A stretch of 64,000 bases of DNA from Blasia pusilla (GCA_050084515.1 CM114272.1:46376001-46440000); one strand, 5' to 3'. Shown: positions 33,283 to 46,562, counted from the stretch's first letter. The notes: generated from the sequence alone by a model not told the origin. A program made the numbers and translations.

Positions 33283-34413
33283 ATGGACAGGGTAAACAAA
33301 AAGTTGCGGAGCATACCAAAGCGCGGCGTTCACCGAGCGCGACGTACAACCATGCCTCGCGAAGACTCCACGCCCATTCTGCGAAGTGCGGCAATGCCGA
33401 TGGTCAAGCTGTCCCCCAAGCTGGTCGAAGCACTGGAAGCGCGCACTTTGGCAACTTTCTTTCAATCCAATTGGACACTAACATCAGGAGAACTCCTCAG
33501 GGAGCTTCGTTCCTCAACCGCAGCAGCCAAGTTTTGGAAGAAGGGTCTTCGATATCGAGCACAACCCCAACATTGGACGCTCGATGATTGGCGAGCCACG
33601 TACATGCTCCCGGCTGCTCCAGAGTATGAGTACGATACTGAGCTCTTGGTGAAACACGAAGAATTGTTGGCACTCGGCTGTGTCACGTCTGATCGTCTGG
33701 GCAGGAATGGGTACAAGGCTACATCGCTGTTTCCACCATTATTTGGACAGTTTTGTAAGCATGTGATGACATTATTTTATCCTGCTCGATCTTACTACCT
33801 AACCAATAAACTCGTCAAGATTTGCTACCTCCTTTGGAATCAGCACTTGGATCCCGAGGCACCGGGAGTCGACTTTGCTTCCTTTGTCGACGAGAACGTA
33901 CTATCCATACTGGAGGCGCTTCATCCAAGCACGAAGTCATACTTATCGCCTTTTGTAATCCATCTGTATCTTCATAAGCAGGAATTGACGTCGGACGAAG
34001 CACTCGAGTGGTCGCAGGTCACTCCCGTTCGCTTACCAAGAAGGAGCGGAGCGGGCACTAGTGGAAGCCGCAAAGCCACACCACCAAGCGAAGCAACCCT
34101 CAAGCACCATCCGCATGCTTCGGCTTCGCGCAAAGTCGAAGGAGTCACCGAACTGCCAAGACCGAAGCGCGGTAGGGTCAACTTCGAAACACCATCGGAA
34201 CCAGAACCTGCTACTCAGGAGGACTCCGATGAGACGCCTCGTGCTAGCGATCACCACCCTTCACTTCGTTTGATGTCTCAAACAGCCAACGATATGGTGT
34301 GGTTCTTGAATATAGCGGTTCCGGTCATGAATCAACTGCAAGACGTCCTCCACGTGGATGACACGACCATGGTGGACGAGTATTTAGAAGGCCTGCATGA
34401 CCTCAATTGTTGA
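33283..34413 (+). CDS. Extra ORF of Ty3-A, first part (unknown)
   Basis: An intact frame of 376 codons between integrase and 3' LTR, in sense orientation. A second Met at 33352 is a possible start. The protein has a basic N-terminus, an Ala/Leu-rich region (SPKLVEALEARTLATFF), a conserved-looking globular middle (LTLDDW-like tryptophans, EYDTELLVKHEELLALG, FPPLFGQFCKHVMTLFYPAR) and a Ser/Pro/Arg-rich tail. No retroviral envelope features (signal peptide, transmembrane helix) are visible. Such sense extra ORFs are known from several plant Ty3 lineages and their role is unclear. It ends in TGA at 34411, but the same frame continues in the next feature, so the original product was probably longer. 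Confidence 0.6.
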   Translation: MDRVNKKLRSIPKRGVHRARRTTMPREDSTPILRSAAMPMVKLSPKLVEALEARTLATFFQSNWTLTSGELLRELRSSTAAAKFWKKGLRYRAQPQHWTLDDWRATYMLPAAPEYEYDTELLVKHEELLALGCVTSDRLGRNGYKATSLFPPLFGQFCKHVMTLFYPARSYYLTNKLVKICYLLWNQHLDPEAPGVDFASFVDENVLSILEALHPSTKSYLSPFVIHLYLHKQELTSDEALEWSQVTPVRLPRRSGAGTSGSRKATPPSEATLKHHPHASASRKVEGVTELPRPKRGRVNFETPSEPEPATQEDSDETPRASDHHPSLRLMSQTANDMVWFLNIAVPVMNQLQDVLHVDDTTMVDEYLEGLHDLNC

Positions 34414-34449
34414 GCTCAGGCTTCAGCCAACCACTAAGTACAGCGGAAA

Positions 34450-35205
34450 GTGGCGGAAACAACTCTTCAGTTGCGGGATCAAGAACTCGAAGACACCAAA
34501 ACCACGCTTCGCAAAGTTCAAAGCAACTTAGTCCAGAATCAGTACGAAGCACGAAATGCACGCCAATGGGAAAGCTTGGCGATTAACTTGGAGTGTGGGG
34601 ATGCTCAGTTAGCTTCGCAAATCAAGGAAGCTTCGCACCTCATTGACCAATATCGACACCAAATACATCGTGTGCACAACGAGTTCAAGAAATTGGCCAT
34701 CCAACATGCTGAGTCTTCGAAACTGCTTCCAGAACAGAAAGAAATGAACAAAGACTTACTGGCGCAATGGTCAGAGGTTACAGGAAGGATCGCGGTATTG
34801 GAAGCGGAGCAGAAATTGCTTAACAAAGTGCAATTAGACATTGAAGATGTCAAAGAGTTAATCGAGGAAGCTGCCAAGAGTTTCGAAGAACAAATGAATG
34901 AAGAAATCGACTATATCAACAAACATTGGAAAAGCCAATTCGACAATCATACAAAGTCTCTTCCAGAAGTTGTACCCACTCTTTCAATTACTCTTGAAGA
35001 CTTACCAGTATTTACTCCATCTGATGTCTCAGTCCAGAACAAAGTACTAGGGAGTAAATTAGTTGTTAACAAGTCGCGAAAAAGAATGCGCAATCATACC
35101 CCTAACATTATCAACAAAACTTCTACGATTCACGGTCGTTTTGTGCCTACCCGTGAATTTGATAGTTTAGACGATACTTTTATGGAGATAGGAGATACAT
35201 CATGA
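34450..35205 (+). pseudogene. Extra ORF of Ty3-A, second part (coiled coil)
   Basis: This lies in the same frame as the preceding ORF and is separated from it only by TGA at 34411 and TAA at about 34435. CGA to TGA and CAA to TAA would explain both. It lacks its own ATG (first codon GTG). The first 160 residues are heptad-rich and highly charged (LRDQELEDTKTTLRKVQ; LEAEQKLLNKVQLDIEDVKE), a strong coiled-coil pattern. The last 80 are polar with a basic patch (KSRKRMRNH). Together the two parts would make a protein of about 640 residues with a globular N-terminal half and a coiled-coil C-terminal half. Confidence 0.55.
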
Positions 35206-35231
35206 AGTGTTCGCCAGGGCGGCTCACATTT

Positions 35232-35244
35232 GAGGGAGGAGGTA
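35232..35244 (+). other. Polypurine tract of Ty3-A
   Basis: GAGGGAGGAGGTA lies directly before the 3' LTR. It is the expected primer site for plus-strand synthesis. Confidence 0.8.
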
Positions 35245-36470
35245 TGTGATACCCACAATTTTGTACTCTTGAAGAATATATTTTTTTATTCAACGAAGAC
35301 TCTTGTATATTATGATTTTGATTATGATTATTTATTATTATGAGGAAGAATAAGTGAATCACAAAGGACCTGGGACAAGGCAGAGAGATGGGAGATCAAG
35401 GATTTGCCTTAGAGGAGAGGAAAACGCAATAACGAAGTCTCAAGACTCAGAACGAAGCTTAACGAAGCTTAACGAAGATGTACGAAGCTCTGTCAACGAA
35501 GTACTTTGCTACATAACGAAGCATCACAAAGAAAAGAAGAAAGAAGTACTTTGCTCTTTAACGAAGCGCGAAGCACGAAGTACGAAGCACAGGAGATAAG
35601 AACGAAGCATGGAGTACTTCGTCCTCTTGAAGTCCAACGAAGCGAAGCTAAGAAGGACTGTGATTTCAAGAGACACATGTTAAAACAGTTAGACTAGGAA
35701 AGGGCGCGACCCTTTGTATCAAATTGGTAGTTAGAACATTTTTGTACTGCGGATTCACAGGGATCGTAGGAAAAACTAAGAGAACCATAGATCTAGGTAG
35801 TTAGAAATAGTGAAGAGACACTAGTTTCATCAAGAACGTTTCGAATCTTAGGATCACTTCCACTCCAGCTAATATTTAAGAAGCAAGGAAAAATCCATAA
35901 TCATCATTCTCTTACGAAGTCCTTATGTTGTAGAAATGGTCCGAGCAAGAGAGTAGTACCCTCTCGAGCTTGTATACACTTTGAAGCTTTCTTGTTCTTG
36001 ATGGAGTAGTAAAGCAATCATTCATTCATTTTGATGTGCGATGCTTATGTCTGAGTATTCTTTTTGGGTCTGCAGAATGAGGAGTGAATCAGGCGAACCT
36101 TTCTCATCAGTGAAATAATCAACAGGAGTTGTAGGAAATCTGTTTGACAGAGAGTAACCTGCCGAGACGGATTGAGTTCCGAAAGTAGGAGAAGCCAACT
36201 TTTGTGTTGAGATTTCTGTGAGGTTTCTTGATGTTGAGAGGAAAATCTACCTGAACATGTTGTCAATTCCACTACAGAGAATCGAGAAAAGATCCTTTGG
36301 TACTAAGAAAGATCAGAAGATATTGATAAGACATTGAATATAACTCACACCTTTAAAAACAACTATTACAACAGAATTGTAATTCCGAACTCTCTTTTCA
36401 TCAAACAATGATCCTCTTGGGGATCAAACTTATTAAAATGACTATAAACTAGAAACACTTGTACATTACA
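35245..36470 (+). repeat. 3' LTR of Ty3-A
   Basis: Same length as the 5' LTR with a small number of substitutions. It is followed by the duplication ATCAC. Confidence 0.9.
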
Positions 36471-36475
36471 ATCAC

Positions 36476-36980
36476 TTCCCTAAGTGGAAAGTCAACTATA
36501 CCAAAATATCATCTTATAAAAAATAGTAAGATCCTCAATATGTCTCCAAATGAGTCAAAACCTGCTCTCTCAAGCTACGCATACCCTCAACAAGTCATCC
36601 TCAATCTTCTAAGGCTGTCCTCTAATATCTCTGAAGGCGTTCTACTAGATCTTGTTGATCTATCCTAACACACGTGACAACTGTTGTGCGCATACACATG
36701 GCTGTCACCAAACATACACACAAACACACACAATCCCAGGCTAACTCATGGCATCGAAACATTGAGACAATAAGTATCAAAATATCTCCAATCGTCCCCC
36801 AAGCTGCTGGTCAAGTCCCTCTAACTCTAGATAGCCATCTATTCCTATCTACCATAACATACATCTCTAGGATGCTAAGAGAAAAAAGGTCGGCTGCTCA
36901 TGTGGGCCCATCATTAGTCTCCTTATTGTCATCCATGTCATAGACACAAGGCAAAATTTAGAACTCCCTACTCTTTGTAC
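36476..36980. other. Non-coding region between Ty3-A and the non-LTR fragment
   Basis: A/C-rich sequence with a short CACACA stretch near 36715-36735. I see no gene. It may be the decayed end of the following minus-strand non-LTR element. Confidence 0.35.
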
Positions 36981-36989
36981 ATCTGGGCC

Positions 36990-38474
36990 ACATCCATCGT
37001 CATTGAGGAATCCTAGTGAGAGGTGGCGTTAGACATGCCATATGCCTCCCTTCCCTAAAAGGGCTGAAGACGCCACTAACTCAGTCGCTATGAGACTTAC
37101 TCCACCAAAGGCAATCTGCCAAGAAGCCTGTCTATGAACTAACTCCCCCGTGGGGCACTCTAATGAGCCGGGTCCTAGAAGATCCCCAAATGCCTGCATA
37201 ATCTTTCTATCAAAGGATCTATACAAGGAAGAAATATGGCTAGTCGCCCACACGGTTCTACACAGATATCTAGGTCTACGGGCAAAACATGACGAGAGGA
37301 TTCCATAAGCTACTTAAGGGTCACCAATCCTCGTGAGATCTTCGACATGAAGAAGATCCTCGGTAAGAGCCGCTGCCACAAAACTCGATACAAAGTCCTA
37401 GCTCCCGAGTGGGACTCCCAAGACGCGAAGCCCTTCAGCAGGTGTCAAAAAACCGTCGGGTAAATGAATATCCACTGACAAGCCTAATGAAGACCAAGCC
37501 TTGCACTTTCCCACCTTCACCGCGAGGCCAACGTGTGCCAACTGTGCTGAAAAGTGCTGAAATGCAGGAACAACCAAGTCTCTAGGGCCAACAATGTGAG
37601 TATCATCTGCCAACAAAGGGAAAATGCAACCCGGGAAAGCCTCCACCATAGAAAGAACCGCTCGATAATGAGCCAAAGCAAACAATGCACCACCCAAGGG
37701 ATCACCCTAATGCGTCCCGATAGCAGACTCCAAGACCGTGACCTCCTCCTCGAACCTACCGTGGTGAAAATAGAGAGTCGAGGGGGCCCCATAAAAAGCA
37801 TGCACAAAGGGAATTAGACTCGCTATGGGACCCCTTGTGTCTCTCAGCTCCTTGAAGATAGCTGCCCGAAACACTGAGTTAAAGGCATTCTCCACATCAA
37901 CTTGGAGAACCACCCACTCGGGATGTATATCTAAACAAGCCCTCAAACCTAAGGCTACAGCCTCACAACCGGCTGGCGTGGCAACTCCGAACCGGTGCGG
38001 ACTCAGATGTGATTGGACAGCCTCACGGAACTGCAAAGCGATAGTGCGACTCACCAATTGCAAGAGCACCTCCCCTATGGCAATCGGACGGATCCCTCCA
38101 CCCTCCTTCGATAACGTCAAAAGTCGCTCCGCCCCCAATACCTGGGCTACTACTGTTGGCACTCTCCCCTGAGCTAGGTGAGAGGCAACCTAAAGCAACT
38201 CGAAAAAGCCGCTAGTAGAGTCCTCGGAGGGAAAGCAATCACGAAGGTGTTCATACATCATACCGGACAACCCTCCAGTTGAGTCCTCGGAGGGAAAGCA
38301 ATCATGAAGGTGTTCGTACATCATACCGGACAACCCTCTAGCTATCCTAGGGGAACGCCTGAGTGCCCATGCAAAGAGGGACGAGTCTAGGCATAAGGTC
38401 ATGTCATGATGGAAGTCACGTACAAATGCTGGGATGTCAACCACTGGAAGAGGGTGTAGCCTCCGGAGGACCAT
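36990..38474 (-). pseudogene. Non-LTR retrotransposon reverse transcriptase fragment
   Basis: Read on the minus strand: a start region with LSGMMYEHLRDCF, then KEGGGIRPIAIGEVLL, VVLQVDVENAFNSV (RT motif A), GDPLGGALFALAHYRAV (motif B), FPLLADDTHIVGP (motif C, the catalytic ADD) and LRVLGVPLGS. A later fragment (37029-37253) is ASWQIAFGGVSLIATELVASS. A stop in the motif B sequence (TH-stop-GDPLGG) fits CAG to TAG. Several frameshifts follow. The LSGMMYEHL segment is present twice because of a 66-bp direct duplication (38215-38340). RT here copies RNA onto a nicked chromosomal target. It is the same element type as 12062-12628 and 39408-39812. Confidence 0.75.
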
Positions 38475-39407
38475 TCTTGCTTGTGTGTGTGAGTTAGGAC
38501 TCGGTGCTAGCGTCTAGATTCCTTGATAGCACAGGGTGGACCGGGCTCGATATGCCGATGTAGATTGAGGAGTGAAGTTTTAGGCTAGGTGTGCCATTTT
38601 TACTCTTATTTTTACATGAGAAAGATGAGAGGGGGCAGGGGGAATTTGTTTTTTGCAGGTAGGCAAACGAGTTGCCTCGACGGGGAGCCTATGGAGACAC
38701 TGATTGACGTTTCGTGAAGCAGTTGTCATTTCAGGTGTTTGTGTTTTCATTCAAGAGGTTGAGTGCAGAAGGACTGTTCATTTCTTCAGGAGATTCACTG
38801 GTGCTCATTGGCGAAAGAGAGCAGGTAGTTTTTAAGTGGGAGGCAAGGAGGGTTTTGGATCCGTGGTCACGGGGTCGAGCAAACGCACACAGGGGGCCTA
38901 TGGGGAGCACGCGCTGGAGAGAGAGTTGAGGCAGTCACGTTGAGGACATGACAGGTCCATAGGGTCACGGGCCAACGGAGCGAGCAAGAGGAGAAAGAAT
39001 TGAGGACGAGTCGAGGGCACATAGTCGGGAGTTCGGGAGGAGAGCGGAGCCTCCACATAGGGAGGTGCATGTCAAAAAATAAAATAAATGTAGAAAAAGG
39101 ATGGGAAACCCATCACGATAGAAAAGAGGGGGCATAGAGAGCCAAAAAATAGACCTCAAGAGGCCAGAACCGGCCCCGAGGAGAAAGAAGGGGGCCTTCC
39201 CCCCTAACGACCAAAATCACCAATAGCAGAGACAATATCACCAACACCTAGAGAACTATGACTACTAATAAGTGGGCCTCTAGCATTGGCGTCTCCAACC
39301 GCCTAAGCCCGCCGCAAAAGCCCATTTTCCTCGGCACGTTGCAAAGCTATGGAGACCCGTTGCCTACAATAAAGTATTGTAGTGGCTAAGGACAACCCAT
39401 TTCTTGA

Positions 39408-39812
39408 CTAGAGATGATGGGCGCAATCCGTAAGGAACGAGTCAAACCTATCCCCCATCGCCCCGTACATCTCAATGGCTAGGGGGATAAATCGATGTCC
39501 GTCATAAAGTCGACTATAAATGTGGGTCTTCTTGACCGCCGCCGCTGCCGCTCCTTGTAGCAATCTCCCTTGTGCTACCACTTGGGCTCGCACCGCCTCC
39601 CACGTAGGATCCGTCACTACAACATCCACTACCACCACCTCAGACTCCCTCATCATGTAGAGATCAGCACGGATAAGGGAATCCTGCATGGAGTAGTGCC
39701 TCTCTCTTTGTACATGGAATCCACTCTCCCGAGCAATAGAGAACATAATATCCCGCACTGCATCGTGAGTGGCTATCCTCTCACCCCCAGCTGGACACCG
39801 TGCCAAATACAC
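39408..39812 (-). pseudogene. C-terminal restriction-like endonuclease of a non-LTR element
   Basis: A frame of 134 codons contains CPAGGERIATHDAVRDI (end of a CCHC-type finger), then RADLYMMRESEVVVVDVVVTDP and KKTHIY, the pattern of a PD-(D/E)xK nuclease, then GHRFIPLAIEMYGAMG and FLTDCAHHL. This arrangement is the C-terminal end of non-LTR elements that cut DNA with a restriction-like endonuclease. It lies upstream of the RT fragment in minus sense. It is therefore the end of a separate, 5'-truncated copy, or the two parts have been rearranged. Confidence 0.6.
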
Positions 39813-40371
39813 ACCAAGTGGATCCAGACTCCGGCATCACTCGCAATGTGTCGAACCAACTACCGTTGGTTGGGGCAGGCCCCGTCGAAGCTTCCATCAA
39901 AGAAGATTGGAGCCCAAAGTAGCGGTCTATCCCTAACCAAAAATCGAGAGCAAAGGAGGGGTGCTACAATGGCCCAACCAATGCATGCTGGAGTTATTTC
40001 TTCAGACAACAAGAACTGTGATAGTTTGATATAATTAGGAACTTATGGGCCATCTCCTGGAGATGTCCGCTTGTAGTGAGGATTGGAGTAGAGTTATGAA
40101 GTGAGCATTTGTTCTCTCTCTGATTCCAAGTTGGAAAAAAGACTCCATGCTAAATGACTTTTCGGGTCGGGACATAGGCCGCCAAATTCACAGCCTATCT
40201 TCAAGAAACATACTACGTGCCTCTTTCGAAGATGGTAAGATGTCAAAGCGATTGATGGAAAAAATTTGATGAGCTCTTGATTGTAGGGCCAAAACGACAC
40301 TTTTCTTGAAAATTTGATCATTGTCAATTGGTTTTGTGAAGAGCTATAGAATTTCATCTGAAGTCTCCTGG
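39813..40371. other. Non-coding region
   Basis: No gene recognised. It probably holds older non-LTR sequence up to the solo LTR insertion point at 40372. Confidence 0.3.
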
Positions 40372-40376
40372 ATATG

Positions 40377-41535
40377 TGTGATACCCACAATTTTGTAATC
40401 TTGAAGAATATATCATTTTATTCAACGAAGACTCTTGTATATTATGATTTTGATTATGATTATCTATTATTATGAAGAAGAATAAGTGAATCACCAAGCT
40501 CCTAAGACAAGGCAGAGAGATTAAGATCAAGGATTTGCCTTAGAGGAGAGTCAAAAGCTGTAAAGAAGTATAAAGGCTCAACGCGAAGCTCAGCGAAGCC
40601 CAGCGAAGCTTAACAAAGTCTAACGAAGCTCTATATAAGAAGCACGAAGAGCGAAGCACGAAGCACGAAGAAGAAGGAAGAACTTCGTTCTCCGGAAATT
40701 TAGCGCGTAAGCTTCAAAGATGATTGAGATTCAAACGACACATAGTTTCTGAGAATGAGACTAGGAAAAAGGCGCGACCCTTTATATCAAATTGGTAGTT
40801 AGGACAGTTTTGTACCGCGGATTCATAGGGATCGTAGGAAAAGCTAAGAGAACCATAGATCTAGGTAGTTACAGATATTGAAAAGACACACCCTTCATTA
40901 AGAACGCTTCGGATCATAGAAACGATCTTACTCTCGAGAATATTTAAGAAACAGGACAGAAGCTATTAGCATCATTCGCTCATGAAGTCCTTATGCTGTA
41001 GGAATGATCCGAGCAAGAGAGTTGTACCCTCTCAAGCTTGTAGATACTTTGAAGTCTTCCAATTCTTGATGGAGTAGTAAAACATTCATTCATTCATTCT
41101 AATGTGTGATGCTTATGTCTGAACATTCTTTTTGGGTCTGCCGAGTGAAGAGTGAATCAGGCGAACCTTTCTCATCAATGGAATAATCAATATAAAGTTG
41201 TATGAAATCTGTTTTGAGAGTAACCTGCGCCTTGACGGATTGAGTTCGAAAGTAGGAGAAGCCAGCTTTATTCTTGAGGTCTCTGTGAGGTTCCGAGATG
41301 ATGAGAGAATAAATTGCCTGAGTGTCCTTTAAACTCCACTCGAGAGAATTGAAGAAGAAAACATAGGTACTAAGAAGGATTGGAAGCTGATACTGGAATA
41401 CTACAATTGAATTACATAATCAATTACACTTTTACAACATAATCATCACTTTATACTCTCTTTTCATCCAACAATGATCCTCTTGGGGATCGAACTCTAC
41501 AATTGACTGTAAATAAGAAACACTTAGACATTACA
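40377..41535 (+). repeat. Solo LTR of the Ty3-A family
   Basis: It starts TGTGATACCC and ends GACATTACA, with the perfect duplication ATATG at 40372-40376 and 41536-41540. No internal sequence is present, so this is a product of LTR-LTR recombination. It is more diverged from the Ty3-A LTRs than these are from each other, and its GAAGC-rich block is shorter. Confidence 0.9.
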
Positions 41536-41540
41536 ATATG

Positions 41541-43190
41541 ATAATTTCTCTCTAAAGAACCTATAAATCTGGAAGAACCTAATAGATCTTCAATTTTAAG
41601 AATCTCCAAGAACCCCGTCGTCTAACCGTTCTCTTGGGGTAGACTGCTGCTTGTGCAATAATGATCGTCACAATAATAGGCAACCACTCAAATTTCCTCC
41701 ACGACAGTCCAACTGTGATTTGGTATCCCTGAATTTCACTAGCTTTGATTCCTAACTCCTTGGTACTTCTCATTAAGAAAAAATTCGCCCTTGTCGAAGC
41801 ATTTTTAGTTCACAAAAATAATTGGAATGCATAACTCTTGGCATCCTCCACAATCTGCTAGAATTTGCTTCCTCCTCTCGGCAGAGCCGCCCTGTTCTCT
41901 CAAGGACTATCCTTCCACCATGAGCACCTCCCTCTCTTGTACAATAATAGACCTGCAAATCTTCCCAAGAAAAATTGTCAACACCACAAAATGGGCAACA
42001 CCTGAAGAGCTTCGGAGAAGTAGAAGGACACAAAGCAAGAGAGCAATCCTAGAGTGTGCAAAGACAGATGCCAAGTCACAGAAAGAAGGAAGATTGACGT
42101 AAACTCAATGTCTTGCAAATCGTAATAGTATCTCTGGCGAGGACACCAAAGGTCCCGAAATATATACGGAGAACCCCTTCCTCTTGTGTTGAAACGGGTA
42201 CATTTTTTCCTCCTCTGGTGCTGACACGTGTAGTGTTTAACATGTGACTTAATATATTTAGGCATAATAAGTGATTCAACATGTGATGTGCCCTTTCACT
42301 CATGCATAGCACAGGCAGTATACTACTTATTATTATTAGGCAGCCAAGGACATGTTGAGAGGCCAGCCGAGACGAGAACGGCCTGAGGTCCTCTCCATGG
42401 CCTGGACTCTTTTCCGACGAACTCGCATGATCTCAATTACCCGCGCTAGTCAGTACATGAAACTGAGTTAATTGATACCCCAAGTCCATAGAACTTTAGA
42501 AGAACCGTCAAGTGGTCTAATTCAGGGCCTGGGTTGTTTTTTTGTGAGAACCAATACATTTCGGGTTCTCACAAAACCAATCGGCAAATTTTGAAATTTT
42601 CTTCATTGTGGTTGGCTAAACAAATGTAAATACAAAGGAGCACCTTCTTATACATACGCTTTTTGGTCGGTAATTGAAAAAACAGAATCGGAAATTTCCA
42701 TATTCTTTTGGCTGGCTCAACACATGGACCCGGTTCTCCCCAAGCATTAGTCTAATTTTCTCCAGCTTGGGTGGGCGTAAAAGAGTACCGTTGCAATAAG
42801 ACTTCTTTACTTATCCCAAAACATTGTTGCCTACCTGCTCTTTACATCTTTAAGATGTTTCTGCTCGCTTTTTGCATGCAGCTCATTAGAAGAACCCATG
42901 TCTCGTGGAAATCATGTGGCACTACATCTCAACTCAATCTCTCTCGCATTGCCGTTCCGAGCCCTCCCACCCCGACGATTTCCACTTCCGCCCTCGATAT
43001 GACAACGGATTTACCAAATCGATCACCCATGGAAGGAAACCCATCTTCCTTGTAGAATCCCTTACGAGATTCATTCTTTCTTTTCCTGATGTCTTCACCC
43101 ACTAGATGGATACTATGACTAGGGAACATAACAATAACCTACGGATGTCATTAAGAAATTTGACATATCTTATTACATTAAAATAAATTC
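41541..43190. other. Host intergenic sequence, no confident gene
   Basis: Short open frames on both strands (for example 42905-43105 plus, 41773-42033 minus) have no recognisable domain. Some could be decayed exons. A plausible acceptor (TGCATGCAG, about 42875) precedes the plus frame, but no partner exon is seen. Confidence 0.3.
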
Positions 43191-43680
43191 TATCTTTGTA
43201 ATTGTTAAATTTTGATGCCCGTGTTGTACAATGGCATTCTTACTCGTGTAAATACAATTGCTTACACTTCACATGATCTAAAAATGGGATGTAAATACAC
43301 AATGGGATTTCAATACACATTATAAATATCTAAAATACTAAATTTCTCTTAAAATATTTAAAGAGAGAGCCTCTTACTTCATGTGAAGTTAGGAATGATG
43401 ATATAAATATAGAGACTATAAGTAGCGAAGTTATCATAGCATATTTAAACGTGAAATCTTTGATTAATAATCTAATCAAAAATAATATTTTAAAAATTAA
43501 GTAATATACAAAATATGATGTTACATTTGACCTAATCAAGAAATAAATAAACCATTAATACCATAAGTTAATTTTAGATTATAAAAAATATATTTATTGG
43601 GTCGAATTTTCATACAAGCAATTTCTCACTTATTTAACATTCCTCAAAGAGGTGATATATATACATCCATTTATTTTTGG
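43190..43680. other. AT-rich non-coding segment
   Basis: Markedly AT-rich compared with neighbours, with runs such as AAAATATTTAAAG and ATAAAAAATATATTT. No gene is seen. It lies about 1.3 kb downstream of the antenna gene. Confidence 0.5.
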
Positions 43681-44960
43681 AGACATGAGATTTTGGCCTG
43701 TTGAATTCGTGTATACATACCCTCCCATTAGGCATATCCCCGTGGAAACGTCCTTCGGGTCGCAACACTGATTACAGTTCCGGGTCATTTCAGCCAGAGG
43801 TCAGGCAAGATCTACCTATTTCAGTTGCGACGCCGGGTCAGGGGACGCATGGAACTGATAAATGCTACAGCAGTCCAAGATCGTCCTTGATTTGGCATGA
43901 ACAGAGCAGGGTTGTACAAGTCTTTGGTCCATGACATTTCAATATTCGATCAATCATAGCTAGAACCCACGTTCCCAAACTTGCGGTCTGCAATTGTTTA
44001 TATCAGGGATCCCACGATTGGAAACTTACGCAATGAGATTCTGCACTTCGTTTCACACATACTATAAAAGTCAGAATCTTCACAGATTTGCTCTCACAGA
44101 TGACCACACAGGCCATGATAATGTCCTTTCTCCACTCAGAACGAAATACGTCAGCCCCAGTTTTTTTTCAGTGCACTTGCTACACCAGATCACTCAGAAG
44201 CTCGACCATCAAGGAGGGGGGACAAGAGGATGGCAATCTTTTATTCTTTGGCTCCGTTTGCCATTTATCATATTTTGGTCAAAAATGACAACTTACGTGG
44301 CGTCGATAAGAATAAACAATTACCTAAACAAGTATTATTCTGACTAGTTACGGTCTCTTACGGGTCGTAACTAATAAGAGCTAGTCGACAGCCCTTCCCA
44401 CGCCCGGGAATGAAAAGATTAATCAAGTTGGTGGCAAAATCTATTTCTTACTGTCCATAGAGGGGGGAAATATTTTCTTGCTGCTCGTAGTACAGAAAAC
44501 ATTTTCTTGCAACCTTCATTTCCAGTTAACCATTTGGAAAATACGGAACCACCCATGGGATGGAGCCCTCCACAGGATCCGGCTTTGAAGGATCACTCAA
44601 ACTATCGATATTACTTCATGGATCGACGCTCATTTGAGGCAGTGCGTTACATCATGGAATGTGGCATCTGTGGTTGTCAATTAGGAACCCAAAAGAATCA
44701 AATGATGTCAAATGGCAATTACACGTGTCTCAGCCAGAACAAGCATCACAATCAGAGCAATCAGTCACAGTACACAATACACAGTCGTCTCTTGGAAAAG
44801 CTGACTGAGCAGGCAACGTCATTTCGACTAATGAAACATGCACTCCGGGGATAGAACCCTCAGAGTTACGGGGCAGCAATTGTACAATGTAGTTCCACCG
44901 ATAAGAATATTACAGTGAAGGGGGAAACGGCTACACTAATGTGACTTGTTCAGGGTTACA
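43681..44960. other. Intergenic region downstream of LHCA1
   Basis: The part next to 44967 must contain the 3' untranslated region of the minus-strand antenna gene. A 115-codon plus-strand frame at 44507-44854 has no domain and overlaps this region, so I do not call it. No terminator-like signal can be fixed. Confidence 0.35.
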
Positions 44961-44967
44961 ATAAAAT

Positions 44968-46202
<1,235 letters not shown>

Positions 46203-46470
46203 TGTTCCTCGGTTTCTGCTCCTGCCAACAATCGAATTCGAAGTTCACTGGGTCAGCCTTTCAAATGCACGTACCGGTCTACTGAAGTGGGAGGATACTG
46301 GAGCTCTTGAAAGATCTTGATCGCATGAATGCGAGAGATAGAGCCTGAGTCCTGGTCCCCCGCTCGAGGCATATCCGCTGGAAAATCGCTCAGGCCCTTC
46401 CGATTGGCTCCTTTGTGGCTAACGATCCAGTCTGCAGTCATTGGCCGGTTTTGCATTCGCAATTTACGTT
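46203..46470 (-). promoter_or_regulatory. Putative LHCA1 promoter region
   Basis: On the minus strand, reading toward the ATG at 46202, are two CCAAT boxes (GGCCAATGAC near 46440 and AGCCAATCGG near 46408) and a GATATGCC element near 46369. CCAAT plus GATA-type boxes are common in light-regulated antenna genes. No clear TATA box is seen; a pyrimidine-rich CTCTATCTCTC stretch lies near 46340. This is inference from sequence words only. Confidence 0.4.
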
Positions 46471-46562
46471 TAACCGCACGGTCACTCTAAACGGGGAAAT
46501 GTTTTGGAATAAATTTTCAAATTTTATGGTTATATTAATATAGATATAAATTAAATAAATAG

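Larger units (their letters stand above)
13070..36475 (+). mobile_element. Ty3-A: LTR retrotransposon with extra ORF, carrying a nested DNA transposon
   Basis: Two 1,226-bp LTRs (13075-14300 and 35245-36470), each starting TGTGATACCC and ending CATTACA, are flanked by the perfect 5-bp duplication ATCAC (13070-13074, 36471-36475). A tRNA-Asp-like primer site follows the 5' LTR and a purine tract precedes the 3' LTR. The order gag, protease, RT, RNase H, integrase identifies a Ty3 element. Removing the 12.4-kb insertion and its duplication leaves an element of about 11 kb. The two LTRs look about 97-98% alike by eye, so the insertion is not ancient, yet every ORF is broken by stop codons. The same LTR family occurs at 40377, 49285 (reverse) and, diverged, 61425. 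Confidence 0.9.

Noticed and set aside
33283-34413. Retroviral envelope gene
   Set aside because: No signal peptide, transmembrane segment or fusion-like region is visible, and the C-terminal half is a soluble coiled coil.
44507-44854. 115-codon plus-strand ORF next to LHCA1
   Set aside because: No domain, no splice partner, and it overlaps the expected antisense 3' region of LHCA1.
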